Source: Siphonodentalium dalli (lineage: Eukaryota; Mollusca; Scaphopoda; Gadilida; Siphonodentaliidae). Taken from it: a stretch of 64,000 nucleotides of DNA. Each line of letters starts with the position of its first letter. Within the stretch, counting starts at the first letter, position 1. A program made the position numbers and the translations under genes. This document shows positions 48,026 through 59,775 of this stretch, piece by piece. The stretch spans positions 204,674,618 through 204,738,617 of the forward strand of contig CP136065.1 in NCBI GenBank assembly GCA_032622095.1, read 5' to 3'. Under the pieces are notes generated by a model. That model was not told the DNA's origin and searched no databases. It saw only the letters and a program-made list of their open reading frames with translations.

Positions 48026-49959
48026 CGTGCGATTGTTTTAGGTATAGTGTTTTGTGTTATCAAGTGCGGACATTGTCATAAAAGCATAAAACTTGGCACA
48101 TGTGTATATTAGGTCCCACGTATTATTTTCAGATATGGGGGCAATCGCGAAAATACTTTCCATGGCAACGGTTGCTATGCGACTGTTTTTACCTTAGAAA
48201 CGGGTTATTGGTAGGGGTTAAACCGTCATTTTACTAAAATATATGTGCAAAAGGGGGATACTATGGTAATTGAGGCAGATTGTGATATGAGAAATGTGAC
48301 AAAAATAACATTTCCACACATGCCTCACTAATAACCTAGAATGACCATTGAGCTGCTTGAAAATGATATTTTGGTTCATTTGACCTTATTTGGCAAAATA
48401 TGAAAATATGCGTTGACTGCGCATGCGCGCATCATTGATCCCCAGTCACACAATATCTGGTGTTTAAGAGATTGTATAGTGAGGGCAATGACCATTCCAA
48501 AATATATTCATTGGATAGTAATAATGAAATACAGAAGAAGCAACAACATTCCCCGATGACATGCGTATGATGCAAATACCCATTATCGGTATCCATGGCC
48601 GCTTTTTCGTGGAATTCATGTATAGTATGCTAAAGTTTCACAGTTTGTTGTGCAATGAACCTGAATGCTAAAGAAAGTATTGTGTATTGGAATAACTACC
48701 ATACTGGGCCGCTTTCAACTTAGAAAACAGATCTTTTGAACCATATTTATTAGTCCAGGAGATCGACCCCAAGAAATAACAAATGTTGCTCATTTTGACG
48801 GACAAGTGCTATCCAGTCTATTTTTGTAGTAAAATATATGTAGATTACGAAAATCCATGATAGCAGTGGTGAATTTGTAGCTTAATTGGCGAAAAACATG
48901 TTTTTATTGACCTACCCGACGACCGAAAATAGAAGAATTTTCCGGCGACGTCATAGTACTACTAGTATTCAGAGAGCTAATATTGGTACCCTTGCACCCC
49001 TTGGGACTTAACTTCTCCCTACTCATTTTGTTCCTTATTATGTCCTTCAACTTTTAAGCAATGTTAACAAGAAAAAAAATAGGCCATATAGACTCCAGAC
49101 AAAATGGCGTCCATCATGGCCGCTGTTTTTCAGACCAGACTCTAAGTCAGTTTTATGCAAATTATAGCGGTAAAAATCTTGTAAAATGTATGCAAATGTA
49201 TATATTTTCGTGAAGGTAAAACATAATGTCACTTTTTTGGGGCAAAATTGAAACTCACCATCCAAGATGGCCACCAAAATGGCCGCCGGAAGATTAAAAT
49301 ATTACTTTTTTTTACAAATATCTTCTAGATCGATTCATGCTGTTTGGAACTGGTTGAGTAATGTGACTTTATTTTGTATTTTGTATATTAACTGATCATT
49401 GGGGCAATTCAATATGCACTTTTTGGGGTCCTAACCCCTTCCGTTCCCTCAAAAATACGAATTTACAGAATGCGGTATAAAATTTCACACAAAAACATCA
49501 CAATTGGGATTCTAGTCATATTTTAACAAGAAATGAACATATCTTTGTAATGTAAGTGATGCCCATGATTACCTATGAATATTCCAACTCAATGGACCCA
49601 CAATTCTTACTTTGGCTCGAAATGGCTGACAAAATGGCCACCAAAAAATGGAAAATGGTAAATATTGCCCCAGCATGTCCTGCAATCGATTAAAAGTTGT
49701 GGATGATGTACAAAATTGGCTATTCTGCCTTCTATATATTGAATACTAACATGTCTGATGTACCATGGTTAATTGTTACTATTGTCACCACTGACATCAC
49801 CAAAAATATTGGACTTTTCTCTCAAAAACTTAACTTAAATATCGGCAAAAATTAACTTTTCATTTTTTGATTATTTTTTCTATTAAAATGTAACTATCTT
49901 TGGGTTGAAAGGTGTTTATTGTTTTGGTCTATCTTAAATGTGTCACACTGCGGTATTTA
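48026..49959. other. No gene recognised
   Basis: AT-rich DNA in which AAAATGGCCGCC-like strings recur (near 49100, 49265, 49280, 49620 and 49635). ORF 49277-49047 has no motif. Confidence 0.4.
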
Positions 49960-50970
49960 TAGACCAAATTGTTCGCCCGATTTTGACAGAACTGTATACT
50001 CTCATTAAGTAGACATGGATAAACTTTTTATATGCAGCCTGTGTCAGGGAGGACGCAGTTATATAGGAGTGGGTGTAATATAGTGTGTCATGTTGACGTA
50101 TTTCTCGATGGGTTAATATATAATGCTATGCTAATTATGGTCTGAAATGACTAATATCGAGATTTCTGGTGACCATTCAACGTTTGATACCATTTGATAT
50201 CCCGATGGGTATATTCTTGGAGTTCTGACATGTCACGAAGCTTCGGTACATGTCACGAAGCTTCAGTACATAGGATGAAAAACCGCCACAGATTTGGGGT
50301 TAATGATGCAAGGTCACATTTTTCGACAGAACTATATACTTTCATTAAGTAGACATGGATAAACGTCTTGTATGTAGCACTGTGTCAGGGCTGAAGTAAA
50401 GCAGTTATACAGGGTGGTGTAATATAGTGTGTCATTTTGACATAATTACACCATGGATTAAATATATATTTCTATGATAGTTACGATCTGTAATGACTGA
50501 TGTCGAAGTTTATGGTGACCATTCAACGTTTGATGCCATTTGACGGTACGTGTCACGAAGCTTCGGTAAATTGGATGAAAAATCGCCACAGATTTGGGGT
50601 TAACGATGCGAGGTCACATTTTTCACCAGATTTTGACGGAACTGTATAGTCTCATTAATTAGACATCGATAATCTTCTTACATGTAGCCCTGTGTCAGAG
50701 AGGGAGCAGTTATATAGGGGTGGGTGTAATATAGTGTGTCATTATGACATATTCCTCGATGGGTTAATATCGATGCTAATTATGATCTGAAATTATTAAT
50801 ATCCGGGTTTCTGGTCACCATTCAACGTTTGTTATTGGTGCCATATGATGTCCTGTGGTGGTATATTCCTGGAGTTCTGACACGTCACGAAGCTTCGGTA
50901 CATGGCACGAAGCTTCGGTACATTGGATGAAAAACCGTCACAGGTTTGGGTTTAAGAATACATTGTCAAT
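49960..50970. repeat. Three diverged ~300-350-bp tandem repeats with ACGAAGCTTCGGTAC
   Basis: Each unit has TTAAGTAGACATGGATAAAC or a close variant, a TGTAATATAGTGTGTCAT block, TGACCATTCAACGTTTG, the palindrome-bearing TCACGAAGCTTCGGTACA and GATTTGGGGTTAA. Some units carry the GAAGCTTC motif twice. A lone inverted ACCGAAGCTTCGTA follows at about 51218. Confidence 0.75.
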
Positions 50971-53462
50971 TATTTTGCCACAGCGCTGGGGGATAAGTAC
51001 CCAGGGCCACATGATTCTTCTTATTTCGATATTACTGTATACTGTTATTAATCTTGATACACCTTGATGTTGAATGAAGCAGTCACAGTATAATTTTCTA
51101 TTATTGAACATTTAACTTGAATGTCACGAATAATCGGTACATTCGTGTTTTTGTTTCGACGCCGACTATGCATACATCTGATTTAAATATAGTAATATAT
51201 GAATAATAATTAATGTACCGAAGCTTCGTATCTATAGGTTACAAACACCTAATTATTTTCCATAGATGACAGTGTTAACTAAAAGTCCCTCCAGCCATGG
51301 GTTAAGCCTATTTGAACTTCAAGCAGCTTCAAGTGGTCAATTTTTCCTTAGAACGTCATCCGTTGCACCAGTATGTGACAACAAACGCACCCTTTTCGGT
51401 ATTTTTTTTCAAACGATAATCTTGCATTTCTACAACTACCCCATTTTCTGCACATAAATCAGCAGCATAAAAATATCCAGACCTCTTCCATATTTCCCTC
51501 AATGATAATCAACCAATCAGCAGCCAGATTTTTTTTGTTATGCTGACTCGAGTTTCCCTACACAACTTCAATAAGCGTAACTCTATATAATTAGTTGCTT
51601 GTAACATATTGTAAAGAAAATCGAACTTTGATCGTGTAAACCGCGCCAATTTTACAAAAACAGCTTTACTGTGATACGATAGAAATACAGGAGTCATTGG
51701 ACATCCTATTATCTCCCAGTGGTCCTTTAACCCACATACCCCGTTTTAAAATTTATTTGGGTAAGAAATAACACCGATACTCTGTTCCTGATGGAAGCAC
51801 ATTTTAGTAGAAAGATACTAATGTCTCATGTCATGCTTGTCATATACATATATACTGCACAGTGTCGCATGCCCCATGTCCATCCACTCTTTAATGGGAA
51901 TATTATGACCACAAATGTGATCCCACCCAAAATTCAGGATTTTTCATCATAATTTAATTTGTAAAATCCGACTCGCGTGCATAACGCACATGATAGAAAG
52001 GCATATGTATAAGTTTTGAATACGCCTTAAGAAATTGATCTAATTTTGAACAGTACAATGTTAAATTGGATTTGAATTAGACCCCCTCAACTTAGAAAAC
52101 AAGTAGAAACCTTCTTAAATCCATTTAAAAACATTGTAGAAGACAAGTTGTAAATTATTTAACACTATTAAAATAATTAATGGCGAATTTAACCATTAAA
52201 ATCATACTAAGATGAAATGGTTGCAATTTGGACAATTTTGCATAATTTTTTTTTTTTAAATGGTAAAAAATAAAAAATAAATAAAAATTCTTCAATTTGT
52301 TTTAGCACGATTAGTTATTTAACATTATTAACACAATTACTATTCAACTTAATCACCAAAATCATACTAAAATGAAATGGTTACAAATTGAAAAAACAAT
52401 TGAAAAATTTGGGCTAAAAACGTAGAAAAATGCCCAAAAAATCGCAAAAACAAAAGGCTACAAATTTGTTCTTGCTATCATAATTTTTCTTCATTACCAT
52501 ACCTAAAACATTAAAAATAACATGGTCGCAGCTTGTCCGTCAATATGAGCAACACTACCTCCCGATCTCCTGGACTATATGGTTTCAGATTGATAAAAAA
52601 AATTGTTGTACATGTACTAGGAATCGGAATTGGTATGCGAGTTTATTAGCCCAAAATACAGGTCAAGCCTGAAATTTATGTTCAGACCGATCATTTTTGC
52701 CAGAGTTATCAGTGCAGTTATGGGGCCATTTTGACTTAGAATATACAGAGGTACTAATCAAGTAAAAATTGAGACTTGCTGTTACTAAATTACACCAAAA
52801 CAAGGTCAAAGTTTGAATATGGGCTTTAGGTTCGATGATTTTAGCCAGAGTTATAGCCTTTTTTCGTAAAAACATATTCCCAATTTGAGGGCGATAACTA
52901 ACTTGGGTTATTGAATTGGAACCAAATTTGTTATTTGTATTTTGTCAGCATAAACTACAAGTCATTTGGAATATGGATTTGGTCTTATAATTTTTGCATG
53001 AGTAATGGGCCTTTTTTGACTTGGAATTTTCAGATTCAAAGTTTCTGGATAACTTTAGTTTGGGTAATCAGATTGGAACAAAATTCTATATTTGAGCTTA
53101 TTAGTTTGAATAATATGGTTCGGTGTGATGATTTATGATATTTTCTTTCTTAGAATGTTGCTCATTTGAGGTTTGGATGATTATATCGATTTGGATTATG
53201 AAATTATATATCAATTTGGTTTTTCTTATACAGGCATTCATGGAGTTTGCCACCTTTTCAGGGGACACTGTGGTCGTATGACCTTTCTTAAATTAAAAAC
53301 TGGCTTGAGACAGGTCTATTGAACTGCATATAATCATAGTCAGTGTCATCTTCAAGTTTAGTTACTGTGTCATTATACTGTGTCATTGACACTTTCATTG
53401 ACGTAGTTTTTGCCCTTTATCTGCGACCATCTTTCTACAATAATTTTGTTATTTTGTTTCAG
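50971..53462. other. No gene; one degraded pearl-like stretch
   Basis: 52620-53130 carries diverged units (TTGGTATGCGAGTTTATTAG, CAAGCCTGAA, GCCAGAGTTAT, GACTTAGAA) like those of the pearl-like elements, without recognisable ends. 52140-52540 is very A/T-rich with two similar halves (ATCATACTAAnATGAAATGG twice). Confidence 0.5.
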
Positions 53463-56400
53463 ATTTCAGGATATTAACATGTCACCGGTGCAATGAAAAG
53501 GCCAGCCATGGGCATTTTCATTGCCCTATGTGTGCCAAAAAAATATTAAGAAAGGCATACTTTGATCACCATCTGAAAAATGTTTGCATACAGAAAAGGA
53601 AGAGAGATGAAATTGAAAAAGAAGACATGGATATTCCAAAAGTGAAACGTGTAAAGCAGAAAATGGAGCAATGTCCAATATGTGACAAAGATATGTTGAA
53701 AAAGAATATAAAGCGGCATATCAATGAAAAACATGCCAGTGAAAGAGTAAAACATGACATATCTGCTACCGTTTGACGAAATGATTAGGAAGTGGACACA
53801 TTCCGTGGAAATTAATGCACCATTATTAGTTGGTGTTTGTGATCAATTTCCACATTCCGACAGGTATATTCTCATGTCAGTGTTTCACTCAAAACAAGGC
53901 GGAGACTATTGGGCCAGGCTGGGAAGAGTATTTGTCTACTATGACAAAACGACCCAAGAGCTTCACTGCAACTGTTGCTCAATCACTAAACAGTGCATCC
54001 ACAAAGATTTGGGCAAACTTTATCTTCAGGTTAAAGGGATAACAACAACAGATATCCAGATATCCCTTAAGGAGGACAACAATAAAAATCAAGATATCAA
54101 GGAAGTTAAAGTGGAGTCTAAATATCCTGGGAATGTGGATGCAATGGTAAAATACGTCTTCCAAAATAAATGCATACCAGCAGTTATACCACACTGGAAA
54201 GAAATAAAGGTCAACATTCCAGAATGCATAGAACCAATTGAGAGGCGATGCGTCAAATGCAGTGGAAACCTGAAGTTGGAAGAGGTGTCACAGAAAGGGA
54301 AAAATTTTTGTTTGGAAGAGTTATACAAAGGTAAATATATATTTTTTAATTCGGACTAAAAATGAAACAGGCATGCAGGGAATTTCATATTTGATATTAT
54401 CTTCTCTTATTCATCATCATTTTTTCAATAAAACTCTTTGACTTTTTGTTCTGACATTGAATATATAAAATAGATAATTGCATAAATAACATGTGTCACA
54501 ATAACTTATCGTAAATGTATTTCAGTCCATACAGCTGAGCGTCTATCGAACCTTTGAACTCATCAATTGACGAATTGTTCAGGCAAATTATTCCAGTGTG
54601 CGCAGATGCCTTGCGAAAATAAATATTTGCGAACATTCTTGTTCACGTGTTTCATTAGCAACCTCATATCATGCCCCCTCGTTCTGGTGTATGTTGCTTT
54701 CTGGAAAAGATCTTCAGGTTTGACGTTGTAATGGTAGTGCAGATAGTTGTATGTCTCTATCATATCTCCATGCAATCGTCTGAACTTTACCAACATTAAC
54801 CCTTTACCCAACAGAACGGCCCTGTGCCAATGCATTCTCTTATATATGCGAGTCGACCATAGGTCGCCTCGCATATATAAGAGAATGCATTGGCCTAACA
54901 ATTTTTTACAATTTTAATAATTTGTTCTTGTATTCCTTAACAATTTTTATAATTTCACCCATACAGAGCCCCAGACAAGCCTGAGCAGACGACACTCTTC
55001 TATATACTTTTATATATGTGTGGGGCTCCCTGCAGGGTAATGGATGTTTTTTATTTTATGTCCTAAAAATTGTAAGAAACATTTATTTAAAAAAAATTAT
55101 AAAAAATTGTTAGGCCAATGCATTCTCTTATATATGCGAGGCGACCTATGGTCGACTCGCATATATAAGAGAATGCATTGGCACAGGGTATTTTGGGCGT
55201 TTTTGGCTGTTTTGTTGGGTAAAGGGTTAAATTAAGTTTGATCATTCTGCCCTTGTAATTCCGATGTCTTGAGCTGAGGAATCATTTCTGTTGCACAGCC
55301 CTTTTTCTGATGCGGTGCAATGATATTGCAGGTGTGAATCCCAAGCATTATTACAGTACTCTAGAAGAGGTCTGACCATACTTATGTATAGATGTCGCAA
55401 TGTTTTGGGATCCAATGTGTTAAATGTTCTGCATATTATACCAACAACCTAATATGCTTATTACAAACTCACCTACATGTAATGTGCATCTCGAATTTGA
55501 GTTTATGATCTATCTTGACTCCCAGATCTTTTTCACATGCACTTTCAAGATATGTGTATGTTCCGGGACATCAGTCATGAATTATATTGTTTCGGATTGT
55601 TGTGTTCAAAGTTAACTGCGGATTTTATCCAAGTTGAACTTCAACTGGCAATCATTAGACCATTGGCAGACAGTAGCAATTTTGTTTTGTAAATCACCCA
55701 CATTCAGGATACCTTTGTACTTTGTATCATCTGTGAAAATTTTACATATCCCATTTAAACAGATTGGAAGATCATTTATAAACAGAATAAACAGGAGTTG
55801 TCCAAGAACACTTCCCAGTGGTAGTCTTTTTGTTACTTCTGTCCATTGTCAGTATGTTGAATTTACTCGCACTCTTTGAAGTCTCGCACTTAGAAATCTG
55901 TCGATTCATGCAAAAAGTTTGATGTTTATTCCATAGGATTCAATTTTTTATACCAGTCTGGTGTGAGGGACGGATTTAAATGCCTTTTTGAAGTCCAGAT
56001 AGATGGTATCAAAAGTTTATTTCATCTAAGTTGGATGTTATATATAATATATATATATCAGTATATATTATACTAGCCGATGAGCCGACGTTGTCCGGGC
56101 TATTAAAAAACCAAATTTCAAGTCGATAGCTCTACCCAGCCCGACGTTGTCCGGGCTATTCAAAAACCAAATTTCAAGTCGGTAGCTCTACCCGTTTCCG
56201 AGATCTGGTATGCGCATGCGCGAAGCTGGCGTCGCATGGTCTCGGCGACCCGATAAAATTTGTATCCGGGGCAAGATACATTCACATACCAAATTTCAAG
56301 TCGATAGCTCCAACCGTTTCCGAGATCTCGTCTGCGCATGCGCGAAGCTGGCGTCGCACGGGCTCGGTGACCCGACAAAATTCGAATCCGGGGCAAGATA

Positions 56401-59400
56401 CATTCACATAGCAAATTTCAAGTCGATAGCTCCACCCGTTTCCGAGATCTCGTCTGTGCATGCACGAAGCTGGCGTCGCACGGGCTCGGCGACCCGATAA
56501 AATTCGTATCCGGGTCAAGATACATTCACATACCAAATTTCAAGTCGATAGCTCCACCCGTTTCCGAGATCTCGTCTGCGCATGCGCGAAGCTGGCGTCG
56601 CTCGGGCTCGGCGACCCGATAAAATTCGTATCCGGGGCAAGATACATTCACATACCAAATTTCAAGTCGATAGCTCCACCCGTTTCTGAGATCTCGTCTG
56701 CGCATGCATGAAGCTGGCGTCGCACGGGCTCGGCGACCCGATAAAATTCGTATCCGGGGCAAGATACATTCACATAGCAAATTTCAAGTTGATAGCTCCA
56801 CCCGTTTCCGAGATCTCATCTGCGCATGCGCGAAGCTGGCGTCGCACGGGCTCGGCGACCCGATAAAATTTGTATCCGGGGCAAGATACATTCACATAGA
56901 AAATTTCAAGTCGATAGCTCCACCCGTTTCCGAGATCTCGTCTGCGCATGCGCTGCACGGGCGTCGCACGGACTCGCCAATAGAACAACGACCACCGCCT
57001 GGTCAAACTACACACACGTACCAAGTTTCGTCCCGATCGGTCGAGAATCGTAGATTTGTATTAATGACAAACAGACAGACAGACAGACAGACAGAGGTCT
57101 TCAAAATATATATGAGATATAATAAACATTCAATTATTGTGTCTTGGACGAGCGTTTCTGTCTGAATCCATGCTGATCCAATGTGATATAATTCCAAAAT
57201 AGTGGATGGAAACACTGGGGGAAATACGTAATTTTTTCCAATTGCAATTAGCCTTCTATTGACTTGAAATTTGCTGTGTCAATCAATGTTTATATCAGAG
57301 TTTTTGTCTGTTGACAGATAATAAGGTGATGGTTGGTGTTTGCAACACATGTAACAGATACTACAGATACCAGGAAATAGAGCATGGCTTTCACAACTTC
57401 AACAACAGGATTTTCCTCTCATTGAAGCTCTGCCGTTGACTAAGAATGGCTTGATTAGTTTGTATACCAATTATTCTTTACTGTTTAAATTAGCATTAAT
57501 TTTAAAAGGCAATGTATTAGGGCCCTGCAAAGCTTCGATTATTTGATTAGATTCAAAATTGTCCCAAAGCTTTGATTTGATTTGTGGGGATTTAAGATTT
57601 CGAATCGATTTGTAGAACGATACATTACCAAATGAGCAGGTTGACAGGTCTCATATCAGTATGAGAAAACCGTTAATACACTATGAGACGATATAAGCAC
57701 AAATATATTCCCGATTTTACATGGATCACACAATGAATTTTAGGCTACTACATTTATATATCAGGAGGAACAAGAGCATCGCTAGGGCGTGGCAAAATAC
57801 GCCCTTTAGCCATTTCGAATTGTACTACCGCAAAATAAAATAATACTTTGAGCTTACATTTGAAGAAAATCTGATATGCCCCTAATTTAAATGCCAAAAT
57901 GCCGTCAAATTCTAAGTCGAAAAATGGCCGTAACTCATTTAATAATAATTAGACAGAACCTATATTCGAACTTGGCCTGTAGATTTAGCTGGGAAATACA
58001 CATACCAGCTTTGGTTCAGATCAAATAATCAAAACTGGAGTTATCGGTCAGAAACCGAAATGTTATGAAATTGGTCAAATTCTAAGTTGAAAAAGGGCCG
58101 TAACTCATGTAAAAATAACTGGATGGAACCCATATTGGAGCTTGGCCTGTATCTTTAGCTGGGAAATACACATACCAACTTTGGTTCAGATAAAATAATC
58201 CAAACTGGAGTTATCGATCGGAAACAAAAAATTTTAACAGACAGACAAACGGACGGACAGATAACATAACACAACCTTTTTTCAAAAAGGCCGTATAAAA
58301 ACAAATCATAACTTGCATGGGAGTTATTAGATGAACATTTATGAAAAAAGTCTTTAAAACACAGGACATACTCGAACTTATATGTTGTTGCATTTTTAAA
58401 ATGTATAGGTTTGACTGAATTAGTCTATATGCAATTCAGAACTTGTGGTAATTAAATCTGACAAATATGTTTAGTAATAGTTCCATGGTGAATATTGTTT
58501 CGCACTCGCGATTACTCAACTACTATTCCCTAATCAATATTCAAAATTCAATTCTATTTTGAAAAAATTGTGAACCTTCGATTCAAGTCAAAAATCGCAA
58601 GGGTATAAACAACTTTTAGTAATTTATTAAACTGTTTTTAGACCAAGAGAATAAAAAAAGTGTGAATGATAAAATAGCTCAATTCTTATGAATTAGGTTG
58701 TCTGAAAAGGGTGTACTCATTACAAAAGTCACTTGTTGTAATTTTGGGGGAGGTACCCTTTGTGTAGTATACATAGACAAAATAGGACAAGTTTGTGAGC
58801 AATATGTTTATATGGCACAGGTTTGCCGTCAATGTTGTGATGCTAGGGTTTAACACGAACCAAATGTTCAAGTTGTCACTCGCTGCCTTACATGCATACC
58901 AAACATTTAATTGTAATTATATCTGTTAGCAGTTAACTGGATTGCAGTTGAACTGGCAAAAACTGGTTGACAACACATTTAATCACATGTCTGATGAAAC
59001 ATGGAACTTTTGAATTCTTTGCAGACAAAACTAAACAGCCTAATTTTTATTACAACCACTGTAAAAGTTTGGATCTGCAAACTACCAATGCAAGTCTTAA
59101 TAGACATGAGACCTATTTAAGTTTCAGACTACCCATATCCTTGAACAATCATGCACATAGCACTTTATATATGTTCAATAATTTTCTAGACTGCAGTATC
59201 ATAAAATCATAATTTTAAAAGGAAATAAAGGATAATTCTACTGATCTACGGGATGTTGTACATATTGGAGATGATGGCATTTTGAATTTAATCCATTGGC
59301 TGTGCTGGCAGTGATAATTAGGTGAAAATTCAAAACAATTACTTCAATAGTGATAGACAAGACAAATGCTGCATTATTCGAGCATTATCCAGTATATATG

Positions 59401-59775
59401 GTTGTAATAATATATCTAGTAATGTAAAGGCTTTATAACCATGTTTTTGCAATATATGATCATTTAAATATTTCTCATTAATTGTAAATCTTTAACAAAG
59501 CTGATATTCCTACACTTATTGTATAAATAATATAAACATGGCAATTTTATATTTCTAGCAACATGTTGCTGTTGGCCAATTTATTGTCAATGGTTGATGA
59601 AAATTATAAGGAATTAGATCCAGATATTTCCATCCCAACATCAGAGATTTTGCAAGGATATCTCCACTTTGAGGCACTAAGCAACCACACCTATGACTTC
59701 TTATGCAACAGATGTGGATCTTTCCCACACATAATTATATGTGATACAGACAAAAAGGGCTGCTTTGCCTTTCCA
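53463..59775 (+). CDS. SWIM zinc-finger transposon protein (HMGXB3/KDZ-like), split by insertions
   Basis: Exon 53463-54330 follows a TTTGTTTCAG acceptor and ends at a GTAAAT donor. It encodes a Cys/His segment (CHRCNEKASHGHFHCPMC), a C2H2 finger (C-x2-C-x11-H-x4-H) and a SWIM finger, HCNC-x6-CIH. A further CVKC cysteine pair lies near its end. A 1-nt frameshift sits near 53770 (extra T). Exon from 57318 joins in phase (DNKVMVGVCNTC, RYYRYQEIEHGFHNFNN). Exon 59559-59775 gives LQGYLHFEALSNHTYDFLC and NRC, but its phase with the previous exon is uncertain. The order of SWIM finger, CxxC and HNFNN recalls HMGXB3-like and KDZ-type proteins of invertebrate DNA transposons; no nuclease core is in view, so the C-terminus is missing or beyond recognition. 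The first intron holds a LINE relic and a tandem-repeat element. Confidence 0.6.
54540..56030 (-). pseudogene. LINE (non-LTR) reverse transcriptase C-terminal half, degraded
   Basis: The minus strand from about 56010 reads YLDFKKAFKSVPH, then RLPLGSVLGQLLFILFINDL, KIFTDDTK (the FADD/YADD catalytic box with Thr for Ala, near 55725) and CQLKFNLDK. Across several stops and shifts it goes on to EYCNNAW-like sequence and, beyond a MITE insertion, to KFRRLHGDMIETYNYLH and a C-terminal HWNNLPEQFVN. This is the usual order of the reverse transcriptase fingers, palm and C-terminal tail in CR1/L2/Jockey-like elements. Many stops show it is dead. It lies antisense in an intron of the SWIM-finger gene. 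Confidence 0.85.
54800..55226. mobile_element. piggyBac-type MITE with TTAA target duplication
   Basis: TTAA (54796-54799) / CCCTTTACCCAACA ... TGTTGGGTAAAGGG / TTAA (55227-55230). TTAA duplications with CCCTTT ends are diagnostic of piggyBac-like elements. Just inside each end lies a ~67-bp sequence that is itself a palindrome (CCAATGCATTCTCTTATATA to its complement, with GCGAGTCGACC in the middle). The insertion splits the LINE relic. It has no transposase. Confidence 0.85.
56072..57115 (+). mobile_element. Tandem-array element, 122-bp units plus (ACAG)n
   Basis: Six to seven units of 122 bp (starts at 56279, 56401, 56523, 56645, 56767 and 56889) contain CCAAATTTCAAGTCGATAGC, CCGTTTCCGAGATCTCGTC, TGCGCATGCGCGAAGCTGGC and TCGGCGACCCGATAAAATTC. 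A GACGTTGTCCGGGCT-bearing leader precedes them and an (ACAG)n microsatellite (57067-57094) follows. Leader, tandem core and microsatellite match the pearl/Helentron-associated plan. The period is not a multiple of three, so ORFs cross it in every frame and are not genes. Confidence 0.8.
57518..58602. mobile_element. Diverged third copy of the TAGGGCCCTGC hAT-type element
   Basis: It starts TAGGGCCCTGCAAAGCTTCG with CGAATCGATT-like subterminal sequence, and perhaps ends at AAAATCGCAAGGGTA. No target duplication was found, so the right edge is a guess. A pearl-like element sits inside. Confidence 0.5.
57770..58301 (-). mobile_element. Pearl-like element, copy 3 (inverted)
   Basis: It starts ACAAGAGC with GGGCGTGGCAAAATACGCCC and ends AAAAAGGCCGTATAAAAA. 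It has two units with GAGTTATCGGTC, CAGCTGGGAAATACACATAC-like text and a CGGACGGACAG microsatellite. More diverged than copies 1 and 2. Confidence 0.65.
58603..59558. other. No gene recognised
   Basis: AT-rich intronic-looking DNA upstream of the exon at 59559. ORF 58967-59212 has no motif. Confidence 0.4.

Noticed and set aside
56160-57165. Long overlapping ORFs on both strands with repeated peptide motifs
   Set aside because: They follow the 122-bp tandem array; since 122 is not divisible by three the same DNA is read in all frames. No independent coding evidence.
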